Assembly (NCBI GenBank): GCA_049324315.1
Contig: JBMOKU010000033.1
Coordinates: forward strand, 1 to 64,000
Length of the DNA stretch: 64,000 nucleotides
From: JBMOKU01 sp049324315
GTDB taxonomy: Bacteria; Bacillota; Clostridia; Peptostreptococcales; Thermotaleaceae
Direction of reading: 5' to 3'
Shown: positions 52,901 to 62,702 of the stretch, one piece after another
Position numbering within the stretch: the first letter of the stretch is position 1
Layout: each line of letters begins with the position of its first letter
Translations under genes and position numbers: made by a program
Notes under the pieces: generated by a model
Databases searched by the model: none
Told to the model about the DNA's origin: nothing
The model's input: the letters and a program-made list of their open reading frames with translations, nothing else

Positions 52901-55900
52901 GGAGGAAGCCAGGTAGCACCAAGTCGAACATCAATTTCAGATGCATTTAAATCCTTGGGCTGTACCTTTTCAAGGGATATGACGTTTATACTGTAAATAT
53001 CAGGGTGCATATCGGCAAACTGGCGAGCAGTTTTGAGCTTTTCTCGTACATTTCCTGATAGGTAGGCGTCCGCTGTTTCAAATAGCGGCTTCCCTTTGTT
53101 ATCTAACTTTTCAGGCTTTCGGAATATAACGCCTTGAAGGTCTTTTTCAAGTTGTTCCTCTGAAAGCCCTGTAAGGCTTTGGATAAAATCAATATCCACA
53201 CAGGCTTTTTCCGCAATAGAAATAGCTAATGCTTCAGTAGCTGTATCCACATGGGAAATAACGGTGCGCTGCCTTATAGTACGCTTAGTAAACATATCGG
53301 CCTTACGCTCAAGCTCGCCGTTCTCATTGAGAATTTCAAGGGAGCAGAGCAGGCAATAGGAGGAATCATCGGAAAAGACCATGTTGTTTCCACGGCTGTT
53401 TAAAAGTCCATATTTTGAAGTAAATTCATCATACAACCTATTTAGCTTGTGCTGTTGTTCCTGGATTACCTCATCACTGTAATCTTCGGTCTGATATTCA
53501 ATAAGGTCACGGACACAATCCCTGATGGCAATCATGCCTTTAATTCGGCCATTAGCTGTGACGGAAACCTCAACCTTATTCATCCTGCTGTTTTCACGGT
53601 AGTAGATTTCACCGTCCACAACGGTATAACTGAAATTGCGCACATTTGGATCTGCCGGGATGGAGGTATCAGCATCATCTGATATATCATCTATCTCATA
53701 TTCCGTGATTTCTGCATGGATATTATTTTCCAATACCTCTCGCAGTAGTTCGCCAAGGTCGGCATCCTCATAAGGCAAGCAAGTTGTTTCTTTGGAATCA
53801 CCATACATCCACTCACCATAGGCCATTGTTCCCAGCACCATATCAGGATTATCTGCAAAATAGCGGTTAATATGTATGCCTTCTTCGGTGGTAACAAGAT
53901 GTACCCAATCTGGCTCAATATCAATTACTCGGTCACGCTTTTGTAAGAATATGATATCGCTGGTAACTTCTGTGCCGGCATTTGCAAGAAAAGCATTGTT
54001 TGGAAGCCTCACAGCACCCAAAAGCTCTGCTCGTTGTGCGATGTACTTTCGCACCTCTGGATTTTGTTTATCCATGGTACCTTTGGAAGTAATAAATGCA
54101 ATAATTCCGCCGGGTCGTACTTTATCCAGAGTTTTTGCGAAAAAATAGTCATGGATATAAAAATGATGTTTGTCATATTTTTTATCCGCTACACCATAGC
54201 TTCCAAAGGGCACATTTCCGATAGCAAGGTCAAAAAAGCTATCTGGCAGATTAGTTTCCTCAAAACCCTGCACCGCAATATTAGCCTTTTGGTAAAGCTG
54301 TTTAGCAATCCTTCCTGTGGTGCTATCAAGTTCTATGCCGTACAGCTTTGAATTTTTCATACTATCAGGTACAAGTCCTAAAAAGTTGCCAACACCGCAA
54401 GCGGGCTCTAAAATATTGCCGGTCTGAAATCCCATGTTTGAAAGGCAGTCATACATAGCCTTAATAACTATAGGTGAAGTATAGTGGGCGTTTAAGGTAG
54501 AGGCTCTTGCAGAGGCATATTCCTCATCAGTGAGCAGCTCTTTTAGTTCAACATATTCCTTTGCCCACTGGCTGTTGTTCTCATCAAACACCTGTGAAAT
54601 TCCACCCCATCCTACATAGCGGGACATTATTTCCTGTTCCTCTGGTGTAGCAAGGCGGTTTTCTTCTTCGAGCTTATTTAAAAGCCGAATAGCTGCAACG
54701 TTCCAGCTATACTTGGTCTTTTGGCCACCATGCCCCAATTTATCATCTGTGATACGGTAGTTAGCAGGCTCTTGTTTTGGCTTTTCCGGCATAAGGTCAA
54801 TGATGACTTTAGAAACTTCACCGTCCTGAGTCTTTTGCCATACAGGCTTTTTTGCCTGTTCTAAGACGCCTTTCACAAATGCGATGCTTTCGTTTCGGAA
54901 AATAGGGAAGCCAATGCTCTGCTCAAAGGTGATGTCCCGCAGGCTTACAGTTCCTGCTTCTTCGTTGATATTGTCTATAACATATTGCCTATCCTCAATA
55001 GGAAGTTCCATACCCACGGCTATTTTATTTTCGGTTGGTTTATTTTCTGATTTTTTAACTTCGCTATCCGGTTGTTTTATGTCAGTTTCATTAGGCTTTT
55101 CACCCTCTCTGCCTTCATCAGTAATGGTAGCATCATCATTGCAGAGAATAGTTTCATTGCCTGTTTGTCGTACCCATTCTGGTGCATCGGGATCATCGGC
55201 ATGAAGAGTAATGCTATCCTTTTTTTCTGTAAGGTAATCCTGATATGTCCGCTGAAATACATCCTCGTTAAACCATTCTTTAAACTGCGGCAGGCTATTA
55301 TAAGCTTCATAAAAATCTGGATGATTTTCCTTCATGGAAAGTACAATGCGAGCAATGGCACTATCCAGTTCCTGTTTGGCACTGTCTGCATCAGTATTGC
55401 GATCTCGCAAATAGGGATAAATTTCATCTATTTGTACCCTTCTTACTATATCTGGCAGATATGTAAGATACAGCTTATGAGGATATGGCGTTTCCGTTTT
55501 TTCTTCAACTGATTGCTCCAGTGTAATGAGATGGTCATTTAAGGGATTTTCCCTCAATATCCGTTCAAAGTCACTTCGTGCAAACTCTTTGCTGAACAGA
55601 GGAAATTTCATATCACGAAGATACACAGTGTTATTGTCAAATGATAAAATTTCATATTCATCCGCACCAAGATAAACAGTATCACCAAGTGAAAAAGCAT
55701 AATATGAATTTTTCCGTGGTGGTAGCTTTGGCTCAGATGGAGCAGGTTCCCGATTCAGGATTTGACGGACATAGGCTTCTTCAGCACGCTGTTGACGGAG
55801 TTCCTCTTGTTCCTTTTCATAAGCAGGCAAATATTCTTTTTCTTTTCGGTTTAAGTAGCGGTCGGCAGCAATCAATTCACCAATGCGCTTTTGCACCTTT

Positions 55901-57774
55901 GTCCAGGGCAAAATTATCTTTGCATCCGGCCCCATGATGTTTCCACTGGTAAGGGTTATGCCCTTGTCGTCGTGCCACTCGTGAATATCTGTTCCAATTA
56001 AAGCAGGTGCACGTCCACCGATTCCATACTCATTTTTTAAAAAATAGGCGTTTTCTTTCGCTAAAGCGTTTTTTTGGAATTGCATATAAATCCGATACTT
56101 TCCGCCCTGTACACCGCTTCCTTGCTGTAAAACCGCATCAATAACTTCCTGCGAAATAGAAAAAGCAGATGATTTATCCTTCTCCATCTGCTCAATTAGG
56201 TTTATTTGATGTTGCACCAATGGCAACACCGGTATTTCATCATTAAATTGATTCAGTAATATCATACTGACAAAATGTTTCGCTATAACGCCCCAATCAT
56301 AGTAGCTCTGGGATGTTCTTGTAGTATAGCTGCCTTCCCAAAGATGGAGGACATTTTGGTAGGTCTTGTACCCGACGCGATGGTCACCGTTTATAATCAA
56401 TTCTGTATAGTCATTATTAAAAATACTTTTAATGTACTCGGTGCGCTCATGGCTATCCTCATGGGTATCGTAAAAGTCAATAATTTCCTGTTTTGTGGCT
56501 TTGAGATGCGGGGTAGAGCGCAGGATTTTATTGATAGGAGCCGTAGAATGAAAAAACGGAAGACTTTTATCCTCCGTTCTTCTATCATACCATGCTAATT
56601 GTAAACCAGTTCCACCAGTATCATTTCCTCCGCCGACTGCCGTAAGTTGTTCATGTGTCCCATCCAGCCCATCGGGTCGGTCGCTTTGTCCGGTGCTGGA
56701 TTGTCTATCAAGAGTTTCTCCGTGATTTTCTCGATTCTCTCCTTCGCTGTCTGGTCTATTTCCGACAGATGTTCCGTCAGTTTCCCCGAAAGCATCAGGC
56801 TGGCGTACATCCCTTTCTTGTGGTTTTTCAGGTATGTTTTGCGCAACATCCCATATTTGCTGATGTGCGTCTCTTCCTGCGGTAGCGTCAGGTCGGGTAT
56901 CAGGTAATCGCCCTGAGTCGTATATGTTAATTCCATAATCATCCTTCCTTTCATCTCTATTATTTATACTTTTATTGTGTCGTACATCCTCACTTTTTGC
57001 AAATGTACGGTCTTGTTTTCTTTCAGATTTCTGTAGGTCTTTTACTGTAGCTCCGATTTCCTTTAAAACCATCTCAGAAATGTCACTGGTGGCAGCGCCT
57101 AATCTGGATAACGTGTCAATGGTATTAAAATTAACTACACCCTGAAAATCCTCAACACTTAAAAATTCATCGGCAGGATAACCACAGCGTACTAAAAGCA
57201 TAAATGCTACTGAGTTACTAAGCACTTCCTTGAAGATTAGTTCTACATTAAACTCATCCAGTTCTTCTAAAAAGCTGTTCTCTCGGCTGTACATGAGGTC
57301 GGAAAGATAATCCGAATAATTATCTTGGACAGCATTAAAAGCAGTTAAGATAAGTGCAGAAGGCATATCGTTTTTATCTTTAAGTTCTCCAAAGGCATTC
57401 TCAATAGTTTCTATTACGTCATGTTCATATCTGTCCTCTAAATTCCAAAAGACAACAGGACGACTATATCGGCTGTTTGTATCTGAAACATCAAATACGT
57501 GGCGTAGGCTTAAACGGCTTCCACTATCATCAATTAGGGCAATGCCCTTGGCGCCCCGATTTACCCACCTGCCAAACCTTTCATTCCATAACTCAATGGG
57601 AGCACAGGCGGTTGCATCAGGGCGCTGTGCATAAACAAGCAGTTGATCCTGAAACGGGTATTTATAGTTCCATGATGCTGTTTTGAGAAAAGAAGTCCAG
57701 TTGTCAGGACTTTTTACAACAGCATTAGATGTCCGTTTTGAAAGCTCCGTAATCAGTTGTAGCTTCGTTGCCAA
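49954..57774 (-). CDS. Giant N6-adenine methylase / SNF2-type helicase protein
   Basis: A 2606-residue polyprotein-like enzyme typical of Tn1549-type elements. The N-terminal region (1-300) resembles ArdC (WTSFLKTASWNYKYPFQDQL, LVYAQRPDATACAP). A middle part contains large polyvalent (LPD/YodL-like) domains. A methylase follows near 1120 (LEPACGVGNFLG, then IGNVPFGSYG in place of NPPY). A superfamily-2 helicase comes next (HCVGAGKT near 1798, DEAD near 1961, QRSGRIVRQGN as motif VI). A coiled coil ends it. It may shield or remodel transferred DNA. The start is TTG 57774, with AAGGAGG 8-9 bases upstream; the nearby ATG is in another frame. Confidence 0.88.
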   Translation of the reverse strand: MATKLQLITELSKRTSNAVVKSPDNWTSFLKTASWNYKYPFQDQLLVYAQRPDATACAPIELWNERFGRWVNRGAKGIALIDDSGSRLSLRHVFDVSDTNSRYSRPVVFWNLEDRYEHDVIETIENAFGELKDKNDMPSALILTAFNAVQDNYSDYLSDLMYSRENSFLEELDEFNVELIFKEVLSNSVAFMLLVRCGYPADEFLSVEDFQGVVNFNTIDTLSRLGAATSDISEMVLKEIGATVKDLQKSERKQDRTFAKSEDVRHNKSINNRDERKDDYGINIYDSGRLPDTRPDATAGRDAHQQIWDVAQNIPEKPQERDVRQPDAFGETDGTSVGNRPDSEGENRENHGETLDRQSSTGQSDRPDGLDGTHEQLTAVGGGNDTGGTGLQLAWYDRRTEDKSLPFFHSTAPINKILRSTPHLKATKQEIIDFYDTHEDSHERTEYIKSIFNNDYTELIINGDHRVGYKTYQNVLHLWEGSYTTRTSQSYYDWGVIAKHFVSMILLNQFNDEIPVLPLVQHQINLIEQMEKDKSSAFSISQEVIDAVLQQGSGVQGGKYRIYMQFQKNALAKENAYFLKNEYGIGGRAPALIGTDIHEWHDDKGITLTSGNIMGPDAKIILPWTKVQKRIGELIAADRYLNRKEKEYLPAYEKEQEELRQQRAEEAYVRQILNREPAPSEPKLPPRKNSYYAFSLGDTVYLGADEYEILSFDNNTVYLRDMKFPLFSKEFARSDFERILRENPLNDHLITLEQSVEEKTETPYPHKLYLTYLPDIVRRVQIDEIYPYLRDRNTDADSAKQELDSAIARIVLSMKENHPDFYEAYNSLPQFKEWFNEDVFQRTYQDYLTEKKDSITLHADDPDAPEWVRQTGNETILCNDDATITDEGREGEKPNETDIKQPDSEVKKSENKPTENKIAVGMELPIEDRQYVIDNINEEAGTVSLRDITFEQSIGFPIFRNESIAFVKGVLEQAKKPVWQKTQDGEVSKVIIDLMPEKPKQEPANYRITDDKLGHGGQKTKYSWNVAAIRLLNKLEEENRLATPEEQEIMSRYVGWGGISQVFDENNSQWAKEYVELKELLTDEEYASARASTLNAHYTSPIVIKAMYDCLSNMGFQTGNILEPACGVGNFLGLVPDSMKNSKLYGIELDSTTGRIAKQLYQKANIAVQGFEETNLPDSFFDLAIGNVPFGSYGVADKKYDKHHFYIHDYFFAKTLDKVRPGGIIAFITSKGTMDKQNPEVRKYIAQRAELLGAVRLPNNAFLANAGTEVTSDIIFLQKRDRVIDIEPDWVHLVTTEEGIHINRYFADNPDMVLGTMAYGEWMYGDSKETTCLPYEDADLGELLREVLENNIHAEITEYEIDDISDDADTSIPADPNVRNFSYTVVDGEIYYRENSRMNKVEVSVTANGRIKGMIAIRDCVRDLIEYQTEDYSDEVIQEQQHKLNRLYDEFTSKYGLLNSRGNNMVFSDDSSYCLLCSLEILNENGELERKADMFTKRTIRQRTVISHVDTATEALAISIAEKACVDIDFIQSLTGLSEEQLEKDLQGVIFRKPEKLDNKGKPLFETADAYLSGNVREKLKTARQFADMHPDIYSINVISLEKVQPKDLNASEIDVRLGATWLPPDIIKDFMFELLETPYMYRRYIDVLYSSYTANWNVKGKNDDRSGNIKAVMTYGTNRINAYKIIEETLNLKDVRVFDTVYEDGVEKRVLNKKETAIAQQKQEAIKEAFQSWIWKDPSRRERLTRIYNDRFNSIRPREYDGSHIRFTGMNPEITLRKHQVDAVAHILYGGNTLLAHCVGAGKTYEMTAAAMESKHLGLCQKSMFVVPNHLTEQWAAEFLQLYPSANILVATKKDFETKNRKKFCARIATGDYDAVIIGHSQFEKIPISQERQKRQLEEQIEEITNGIRELKEERGERYAIKQLEKTKKTLKLRLDKLNDTSRKDDVVTFEELGVDRLFVDEADFYKNLFLYTKMRNVAGLSQTEAQKSSDLFAKCRYLDELTDGRGIIFATGTPISNSITEMYTMQRYLQYETLRKNGLQHFDCWASTFGETVTAIELAPEGTGYRAKTRFARFYNLPELMNMFKEIADIKTADMLNLPVPKANYHNVAVKPSEFQQDMVAELAERAERVRNKMVEPYEDNMLKITNDGRKLALDQRLANPILPDYEESKVNACIDNIFRFWKESSHKKLTQLVFCDLSTPKNDGNFNVYDDVRQKLIERGIPADEISFIHDANTETRKKELFGKVRKGQVRVLLGSTFKMGAGTNVQDRLIALHDLDCPWRPRDLEQRSGRIVRQGNKNDEVNIFRYVTENTFDAYLYQILENKQRFISQIMTSKSPVRSAEDIDETALSYAEVKALATGNPYIKEKMDLDIQVSKLKLLKANHLSQKYALEDRLLKHYPQQIKSMEERIARYEKDLALYEKHSILETIGDSTEENKFAGMVVKGVSYTEKAKAGAAILEACKNMTSPEPQELGSYMGFPMLFYFDSFNKQYQITLRGSMTHTATLGTDIHGNITRLNNVLAEIPKKLEYCKEQLITLKQQMETAKQQVDIPFEKEEELQAKSTRLSELNILLNMDKHENEMLDGEPDEDMDVPEKKAVGYER

Positions 57775-57787
57775 CTTTCATCCCTCC

Positions 57788-58141
57788 TTATCGCTCTGGT
57801 ATATGTGGCTTCTTTATTTTTATTTGATATTTTTCCTGAAAATCTTTGATTGTCCGGCAGTCTCCGTCTGAAAAATTAAAGTCATTTGGCTCTATATTTA
57901 GAAAGCCGTCCTTATCCAGCTTAAGTTTTTCACAGGTGATAACCGTTCCAAGATGATTAACTAAAATTCCTTTTCCTATTTGTACCGGATCGCCCTGCGA
58001 TTCATCGTCATGCCGTACCTCGTAAAGGCAAAGCCCTTTAGGTACAGTATTTCTGTCAATCCTTATAGGAGTGAATAAGGCTGGCTTTCCGAATAGTTCA
58101 ATTTCTTCAAAAGATTCTTCCATTGCATTATATCGAGCCAT
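57788..58141 (-). CDS. LPD28-like element protein
   Basis: A 117-residue soluble protein with FEEIELFGKPALFTPIRID and VPKGLCLYEVRHDDES, the core of the LPD28 large polyvalent domain. It is found just upstream of the giant methylase/helicase in related elements and is probably a DNA-handling accessory. GGAGGAG lies before the ATG. Confidence 0.75.
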   Translation of the reverse strand: MARYNAMEESFEEIELFGKPALFTPIRIDRNTVPKGLCLYEVRHDDESQGDPVQIGKGILVNHLGTVITCEKLKLDKDGFLNIEPNDFNFSDGDCRTIKDFQEKYQIKIKKPHIPER

Positions 58142-58154
58142 ATATCACTCCTCC

Positions 58155-58454
58155 TTATCGCTCCGGCTCATATTTTTTCTTTTGAGTTTGATGTTCCTGT
58201 TTCTCCATTGTGTCTTTATCCTGTTGAAAGGTTTTTAAATGATGGATTTCATCCAGTGCGCGATTGCATAAATCTTCAAGGGCAGTCAGTCGTTCCTTAC
58301 AATAATGCCCCCAGTAGTAATCTTTTTCACCCTTTGTACATCTCCAAGTCACAAACTTTGCAGGGGCATTTTCATTCTGCCCAATGACAAATTCCATATT
58401 TCCTACGGTCAGCCTATCGGTAATGGCATAACCAGCATTAATTTCATGATCCAT
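58155..58454 (-). CDS. Conserved element protein of unknown function
   Basis: A 99-residue protein, not recognised: YAITDRLTVGNMEFVIGQNE and WRCTKGEKDYYWGHYC (Trp/Tyr-rich, two Cys), followed by a charged helical tail. AGGAGG lies 7 bases before ATG 58454; an upstream frame to 58529 has none. It is probably translated with the LPD28-like gene. Confidence 0.7.
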   Translation of the reverse strand: MDHEINAGYAITDRLTVGNMEFVIGQNENAPAKFVTWRCTKGEKDYYWGHYCKERLTALEDLCNRALDEIHHLKTFQQDKDTMEKQEHQTQKKKYEPER

Positions 58455-58491
58455 ATTTAAACCTCCTACTGCTGAATTTCTTGACTTTCTT

Positions 58492-58581
58492 CTATTTCTT
58501 TTTCCTTTTAATGTGCAGATACTCTGCACCGCCTACAATAACCAGACAAAGTACAATGGCCAATACTGTTTTAAGTTCCAT
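58492..58581 (-). CDS. 29-residue membrane mini-protein
   Basis: One transmembrane helix (LAIVLCLVIVGGAEYL) and a basic end (HIKRKKK). AAGGAGGTG lies 6 bases before the ATG, so it is very likely translated despite its length. It sits between the prepilin peptidase and the element proteins. Its role is unknown; it may stabilise a membrane partner. Confidence 0.6.
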   Translation of the reverse strand: MELKTVLAIVLCLVIVGGAEYLHIKRKKK

Positions 58582-58600
58582 TAAAAACACCTCCTTTTAC

Positions 58601-59008
58601 CTAAGACAACATATAAAAAACACCCATATAGACAAAAAATCCAATACATAAGAATACAGCCAGCGGAACACTTTTTTGCCGTGTTACCTTTGCATAAATG
58701 CAGGCAGGTAGCAGGGCAAAAAAGAGAATAGCTGCAAGTCCGTTTAGACCAAAGCAAAAGCCCATTGCCGACGTAAGCTTAATATCACCACCGCCCACAC
58801 CGCCGTATTTTATAGCAAGGATAAATAGGCAGATACCCGGCAATAAAAATCCTACAATCCGTTGGGGTAACGTAGGATAAGGTAAAAGAAAAGCGGATAT
58901 ACCGCCAAATAGGACAATAGCTATCCATGTCCAGTCGGGGATAATCCGCTTTTTAAAGTCTGTGATAGCCGCCCACAGTATGGGAACGGCACAAAATAGC
59001 AGTACCAT
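58601..59008 (-). CDS. A24-family prepilin peptidase (TadV/CpaA-like)
   Basis: A 135-residue membrane aspartyl protease with four helices. Catalytic aspartates are in ITDFKKRIIPDW and GGGDIKLTSAMG. It cleaves the leader of Flp-type pilins such as those at 63.2-64 kb. I prefer ATG 59008, which is coupled to the CARDB stop (TGATATG); an earlier ATG pair at 59032 has no site. Confidence 0.87.
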   Translation of the reverse strand: MVLLFCAVPILWAAITDFKKRIIPDWTWIAIVLFGGISAFLLPYPTLPQRIVGFLLPGICLFILAIKYGGVGGGDIKLTSAMGFCFGLNGLAAILFFALLPACIYAKVTRQKSVPLAVFLCIGFFVYMGVFYMLS

Positions 59009-59009
59009 A

Positions 59010-62000
59010 TCAATTACCCGTAGTAACATCATCGGAATACATGCTATCTACCACATTGATTTTAAGTTCTCCTCCAGTAATCCACTTAGACAGTGTTCCC
59101 CCAGGGGTGTGTACGTCGGTAACAAGAAGCTGTACGATATAATCCCTGTTATCTGGGAACCACGCTGGAATATACTGTTTTCTGTAACGGAAAGGTGATG
59201 ACGGATTTTCTTTAAAAGTAAAATTGCTTCCTTCCTTGACTAAAGGAATGGCAGTTTCATAGCGATATTCCGGTAGATATACTTCTGCTGTCTGTGGAGC
59301 AGTAATCATCTCTGATTTGTCATAGTTGGTGCTTACCGTGGTTGTAACACGGATAAAATAGCCGTAACCCGATTTTAAGTAGCCCTTTGCCTTTGTATCA
59401 TAATCCAGCGTAGTGCTTACCTTTAGTTCAGCGTAGAATTGTCGCCATACAAACTTATTATTTTCATACCGCTGTTCCCACCATGTTACTCTTGGTTGTT
59501 CATTTCTTTTCGGAGGATTTGGCAGTACACGACTTTCCCTTGGTTCTTCATAAGTCACATTCTCGATAATAGCTTTTTGGGTATAGGTATTATTGTCGAA
59601 AGTGCCCTCATTTTTTAATGATTGGTCGGGATTGATAACCGCAATCAGGGTAACTTCCTTATCGGCCTGCACATTGGGGGTATCCCACCGTATAGACACA
59701 ACATTCCATGTATCCTTTTCCATAACTACCGCGTCAATACGCTTTAATAAAGATAGTTCAGGAATTTTAAACAGCACAGTGACGTTTTGCCCTGGAGTAA
59801 AATCTAAGCTGCCCCTATTGGAAACCTTGACCGTAGTAATAACCGACTGATTTTCCTTGTATCTGTCAGGTGTAATTCTTTGCACATCCATATCATAAGG
59901 ACGCTCTAACACCATGATTTCAGATGAAACGAAGTTGTTGCCTGTGTTTATGTCTCTATACCCTTTAGGTGGCGATACTTGTGCCGATAGCTTGATGGGT
60001 ATGCCTTTTACTCCTGCTATGCTAGTGACAAGGAATACTTTCTTCTCAAAAGCTTTGAAATTAGCTGTAGGCGGTATAGTTGAAACTACCTTACCGTTGA
60101 TAGTGACATTTAGCCCAACGTCAGATAGTTCCTTATCTGTGGAGTTGGCAAAGTATACTGTAAAGCTATATTCATCCCGTTCATACACCGTAGGTGGCGA
60201 TGATAGGTTTACCCATACGTCGCAGAGATTTATCACCGGGGGTATCTCCGGATTTTCAGGATCGTCCGGGGTTTCCGGTGGGTTTTCGGGATTATCCGGA
60301 TTATCGGGCGGCTCATCAGGGTCATCGGGTGGATTATCAGGATCACTTGAGTCATCTGGGTTATCAGGTTCATCAGGATTATCTGGGTCGTCAGGGTTTT
60401 CAGGGTAATCTGGATCATCAAAAGGGTGTTTTACCACCGTAATGCTCGAAACAGCAGTATTATTAGATGATTTTTCATCCCTAAAGCCTTCTGGTGCTTT
60501 TATATTGGCCCATAGGCGATAAACTTCACCTGCGCCTCCTGCTGTATCTGTAATAGTAAAAGTTTTTGTTTCTTGGGGCTTAAAACTTGCCGTTTTAGGA
60601 ATCTCAGGCAAGATATTATCATTGTTTTTCCCCTGTAAGGGTACGACTTTTAGTTCTACGTCAGAATTGTTAGTAAAGCTCACGGTATAGCTATAATCCT
60701 CATACTCATAAACTGTACGGGGGGCAAGAATACTTACCGTAAGGTCGCAAAGCTTTGGCAAAACAGGCGGCTTATCCGGTGGATTTGCTGGATCATCAGG
60801 CTTATCTGGTGTATCAGGCTCGTCGAGTGTTGGCTCTGGTTCAGGGTCAATCACTTTGATAACTGCCGTAGCCACATTATTGGCAAGATTTCCATCGATA
60901 AAGCCTTCTGGCACACCAATATTAGCCCATAGATGGATTTCATTGGCTGCAGTATCGGCAATACGTTTGATAGTATAGGTTTTGCTTATATTAGCCGAAA
61001 AGTCCTGCACTTTAGGTATTTCTTCAACCAAAATATCATCTACTGTACCTTTTAAAGGCACGTCATAGACTGCACTGTTTCCACTGTTCATATAAGTCAC
61101 AGTGAATGAATAATTGTCACCTCGATACACTGTGGAAGGTGCACGGATAACAACCGATAAGTCGTTTCCATTCTGAGCCTTAAACTTAAAATAGAAGTCT
61201 GCAGTAGGAATTTTATAATTGATTTTTTGCGTGATAGAGGACTGTGTCTTTCTTTCCCCATCTGTAAATTCCTCTGTTTCTGGTGTGTAATCCCACTCAA
61301 GTCCCATGTATATAAAGTTTCGTGATAATAAAATGTCATCCTTGGTAAATGTAACGGTTGTAGTCTGATAAGGGTAGAGTAACTCTGGCACTCCCTTATC
61401 CTGAGCAGTAACTCTACCATAAACCTCCTGCTTTTTCTCATCGCACCAAGTGGCTTCCACATTAATTTTCACTGGCGCCTGATAAGATAAGGCTGTATCT
61501 CTCATGGTTTCAAAAGCAATCAGTGCTTTGGGTGTCCAGCCGTAACGGGTAGTCAGCGGTTCAAAATCCCTACCAGTATCATAAGTTCCATAGAGTTTGC
61601 CAGAGTTAAAACCATAGATTTCTACCACGTTGCTTCCCTTTAAGATATAGGTTCCACCGTCATACCGACCAATCCAATCAGCAATTCGCTCCTGTTCATA
61701 GTCAGAAATGGTATTGGCATTCACAAAGTCAATACGCTGGGGTTCTTTAAAGGATTTTAACAATGTTTCACCTTCATAGATTTCTTTGACATTCATGCCA
61801 ATGATGCGGTACCGGGTATCATAGGTAGCTTTGACTTGGAATATGACGTTAGCCGTAACAGTAAGGACTGCATTTTGGTCTGTTTTTGCTGTAATAGTAT
61901 AAGGACCACAAGCTTCTTTACTTTCAACGGTCAAGATATATTCCGAAGTTATTTTTTTGCTTTGACCGTTGTATTCCAGTTGAATATCCGTAAGGCTGCC

Positions 62001-62198
62001 TGTTTTAGCCGTGACTTTAATAGGGATCTCTGCTGGGAATTGTTCTACAGCTACCATACCGCTTTCATTTTGCAGACTATCTATAGGAGAACTAACACTT
62101 ATTTCGATGTCGCTAATCGGAGCAGCAAAGGCTTTACCTGATAGAAACAGGCAGCATAAAAGAATAAGGGGAATGGCAAAGATGAATTTGTATTTCAT
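59010..62198 (-). CDS. Secreted CARDB-repeat surface protein of the pilus module
   Basis: A 1062-residue exported protein. A signal peptide covers 1-26 (IPLILLCCLFLSGKAFA). At least four CARDB-like beta domains recur (VYRGDNYSFTVTYMNSGN, VYEYEDYSYTVSFTNNSD, VYERDEYSFTVYFANSTD), separated by Pro/Asp-rich linkers at about residues 460 and 590-650 (PDNPDDP type). It has no sortase motif or C-terminal anchor, so it is probably carried by the pilus or secreted. It overlaps the TadE-like gene by one base. A role as adhesin in mating is an inference. Confidence 0.8.
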   Translation of the reverse strand: MKYKFIFAIPLILLCCLFLSGKAFAAPISDIEISVSSPIDSLQNESGMVAVEQFPAEIPIKVTAKTGSLTDIQLEYNGQSKKITSEYILTVESKEACGPYTITAKTDQNAVLTVTANVIFQVKATYDTRYRIIGMNVKEIYEGETLLKSFKEPQRIDFVNANTISDYEQERIADWIGRYDGGTYILKGSNVVEIYGFNSGKLYGTYDTGRDFEPLTTRYGWTPKALIAFETMRDTALSYQAPVKINVEATWCDEKKQEVYGRVTAQDKGVPELLYPYQTTTVTFTKDDILLSRNFIYMGLEWDYTPETEEFTDGERKTQSSITQKINYKIPTADFYFKFKAQNGNDLSVVIRAPSTVYRGDNYSFTVTYMNSGNSAVYDVPLKGTVDDILVEEIPKVQDFSANISKTYTIKRIADTAANEIHLWANIGVPEGFIDGNLANNVATAVIKVIDPEPEPTLDEPDTPDKPDDPANPPDKPPVLPKLCDLTVSILAPRTVYEYEDYSYTVSFTNNSDVELKVVPLQGKNNDNILPEIPKTASFKPQETKTFTITDTAGGAGEVYRLWANIKAPEGFRDEKSSNNTAVSSITVVKHPFDDPDYPENPDDPDNPDEPDNPDDSSDPDNPPDDPDEPPDNPDNPENPPETPDDPENPEIPPVINLCDVWVNLSSPPTVYERDEYSFTVYFANSTDKELSDVGLNVTINGKVVSTIPPTANFKAFEKKVFLVTSIAGVKGIPIKLSAQVSPPKGYRDINTGNNFVSSEIMVLERPYDMDVQRITPDRYKENQSVITTVKVSNRGSLDFTPGQNVTVLFKIPELSLLKRIDAVVMEKDTWNVVSIRWDTPNVQADKEVTLIAVINPDQSLKNEGTFDNNTYTQKAIIENVTYEEPRESRVLPNPPKRNEQPRVTWWEQRYENNKFVWRQFYAELKVSTTLDYDTKAKGYLKSGYGYFIRVTTTVSTNYDKSEMITAPQTAEVYLPEYRYETAIPLVKEGSNFTFKENPSSPFRYRKQYIPAWFPDNRDYIVQLLVTDVHTPGGTLSKWITGGELKINVVDSMYSDDVTTGN

Positions 62199-62680
62199 TA
62201 GAAACCTCCTTCCTCAATTCTATTGTTGACGCTGGATATGCTAAAGGGAAGCTTAACCTCGCCGGTTAGAAAGTTGAAAATACTGCGGGTTTTCAGTACC
62301 CCGTCCAGCGTCAGCCGGGGTGGATTATCAGTTGCGTTGATGTTTTTGATTTCAAGCTCATAAACCCATTCTTCATCAGCATATTTGTTAAGTCCCGCAT
62401 CCAGCTTCATGTTTTCATGAAAATACTCATAAAGCTTTTCCTTTGAAAGGGAGCTATCTAACCGAGCATAGCCGTCCCTACGATATTCATCCATCATGGC
62501 ATATTCCACAGAACTGTTTACACCTCGCTGGAGTACATATTCTACCTGCTGATACAAGCTTTCCATACGGAAATACTCAATCAGGATAGCGGATAGGGTC
62601 AAGATAAAAAATACGAGTATCAAAATGAATATGAAAGTGTCGCCCCTGCGATTTTGTAAAATACGTTTGAAATTCCCCAC
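62198..62680 (-). CDS. TadE/pseudopilin-like protein
   Basis: A 160-residue protein with a short cytoplasmic start (NRRGDTF), one transmembrane helix (about 16-36, FILILVFFILTLSAILIE) and an extracellular helical domain. The GDTF-hydrophobic start resembles TadE/TadG pseudopilins. The start is GTG 62680, with AAAGGAG 6 bases upstream. Confidence 0.75.
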   Translation of the reverse strand: MGNFKRILQNRRGDTFIFILILVFFILTLSAILIEYFRMESLYQQVEYVLQRGVNSSVEYAMMDEYRRDGYARLDSSLSKEKLYEYFHENMKLDAGLNKYADEEWVYELEIKNINATDNPPRLTLDGVLKTRSIFNFLTGEVKLPFSISSVNNRIEEGGF

Positions 62681-62702
62681 AGCTTTCTCCTTTCCGGCAC
62701 TC

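Noticed and set aside
60233..60433. Repetitive DNA resembling a repeat array
   Set aside because: The pattern is coding: Pro/Asp-rich linker codons of the CARDB protein. Units are short and irregular and no spacers are present, so it is not a CRISPR array.
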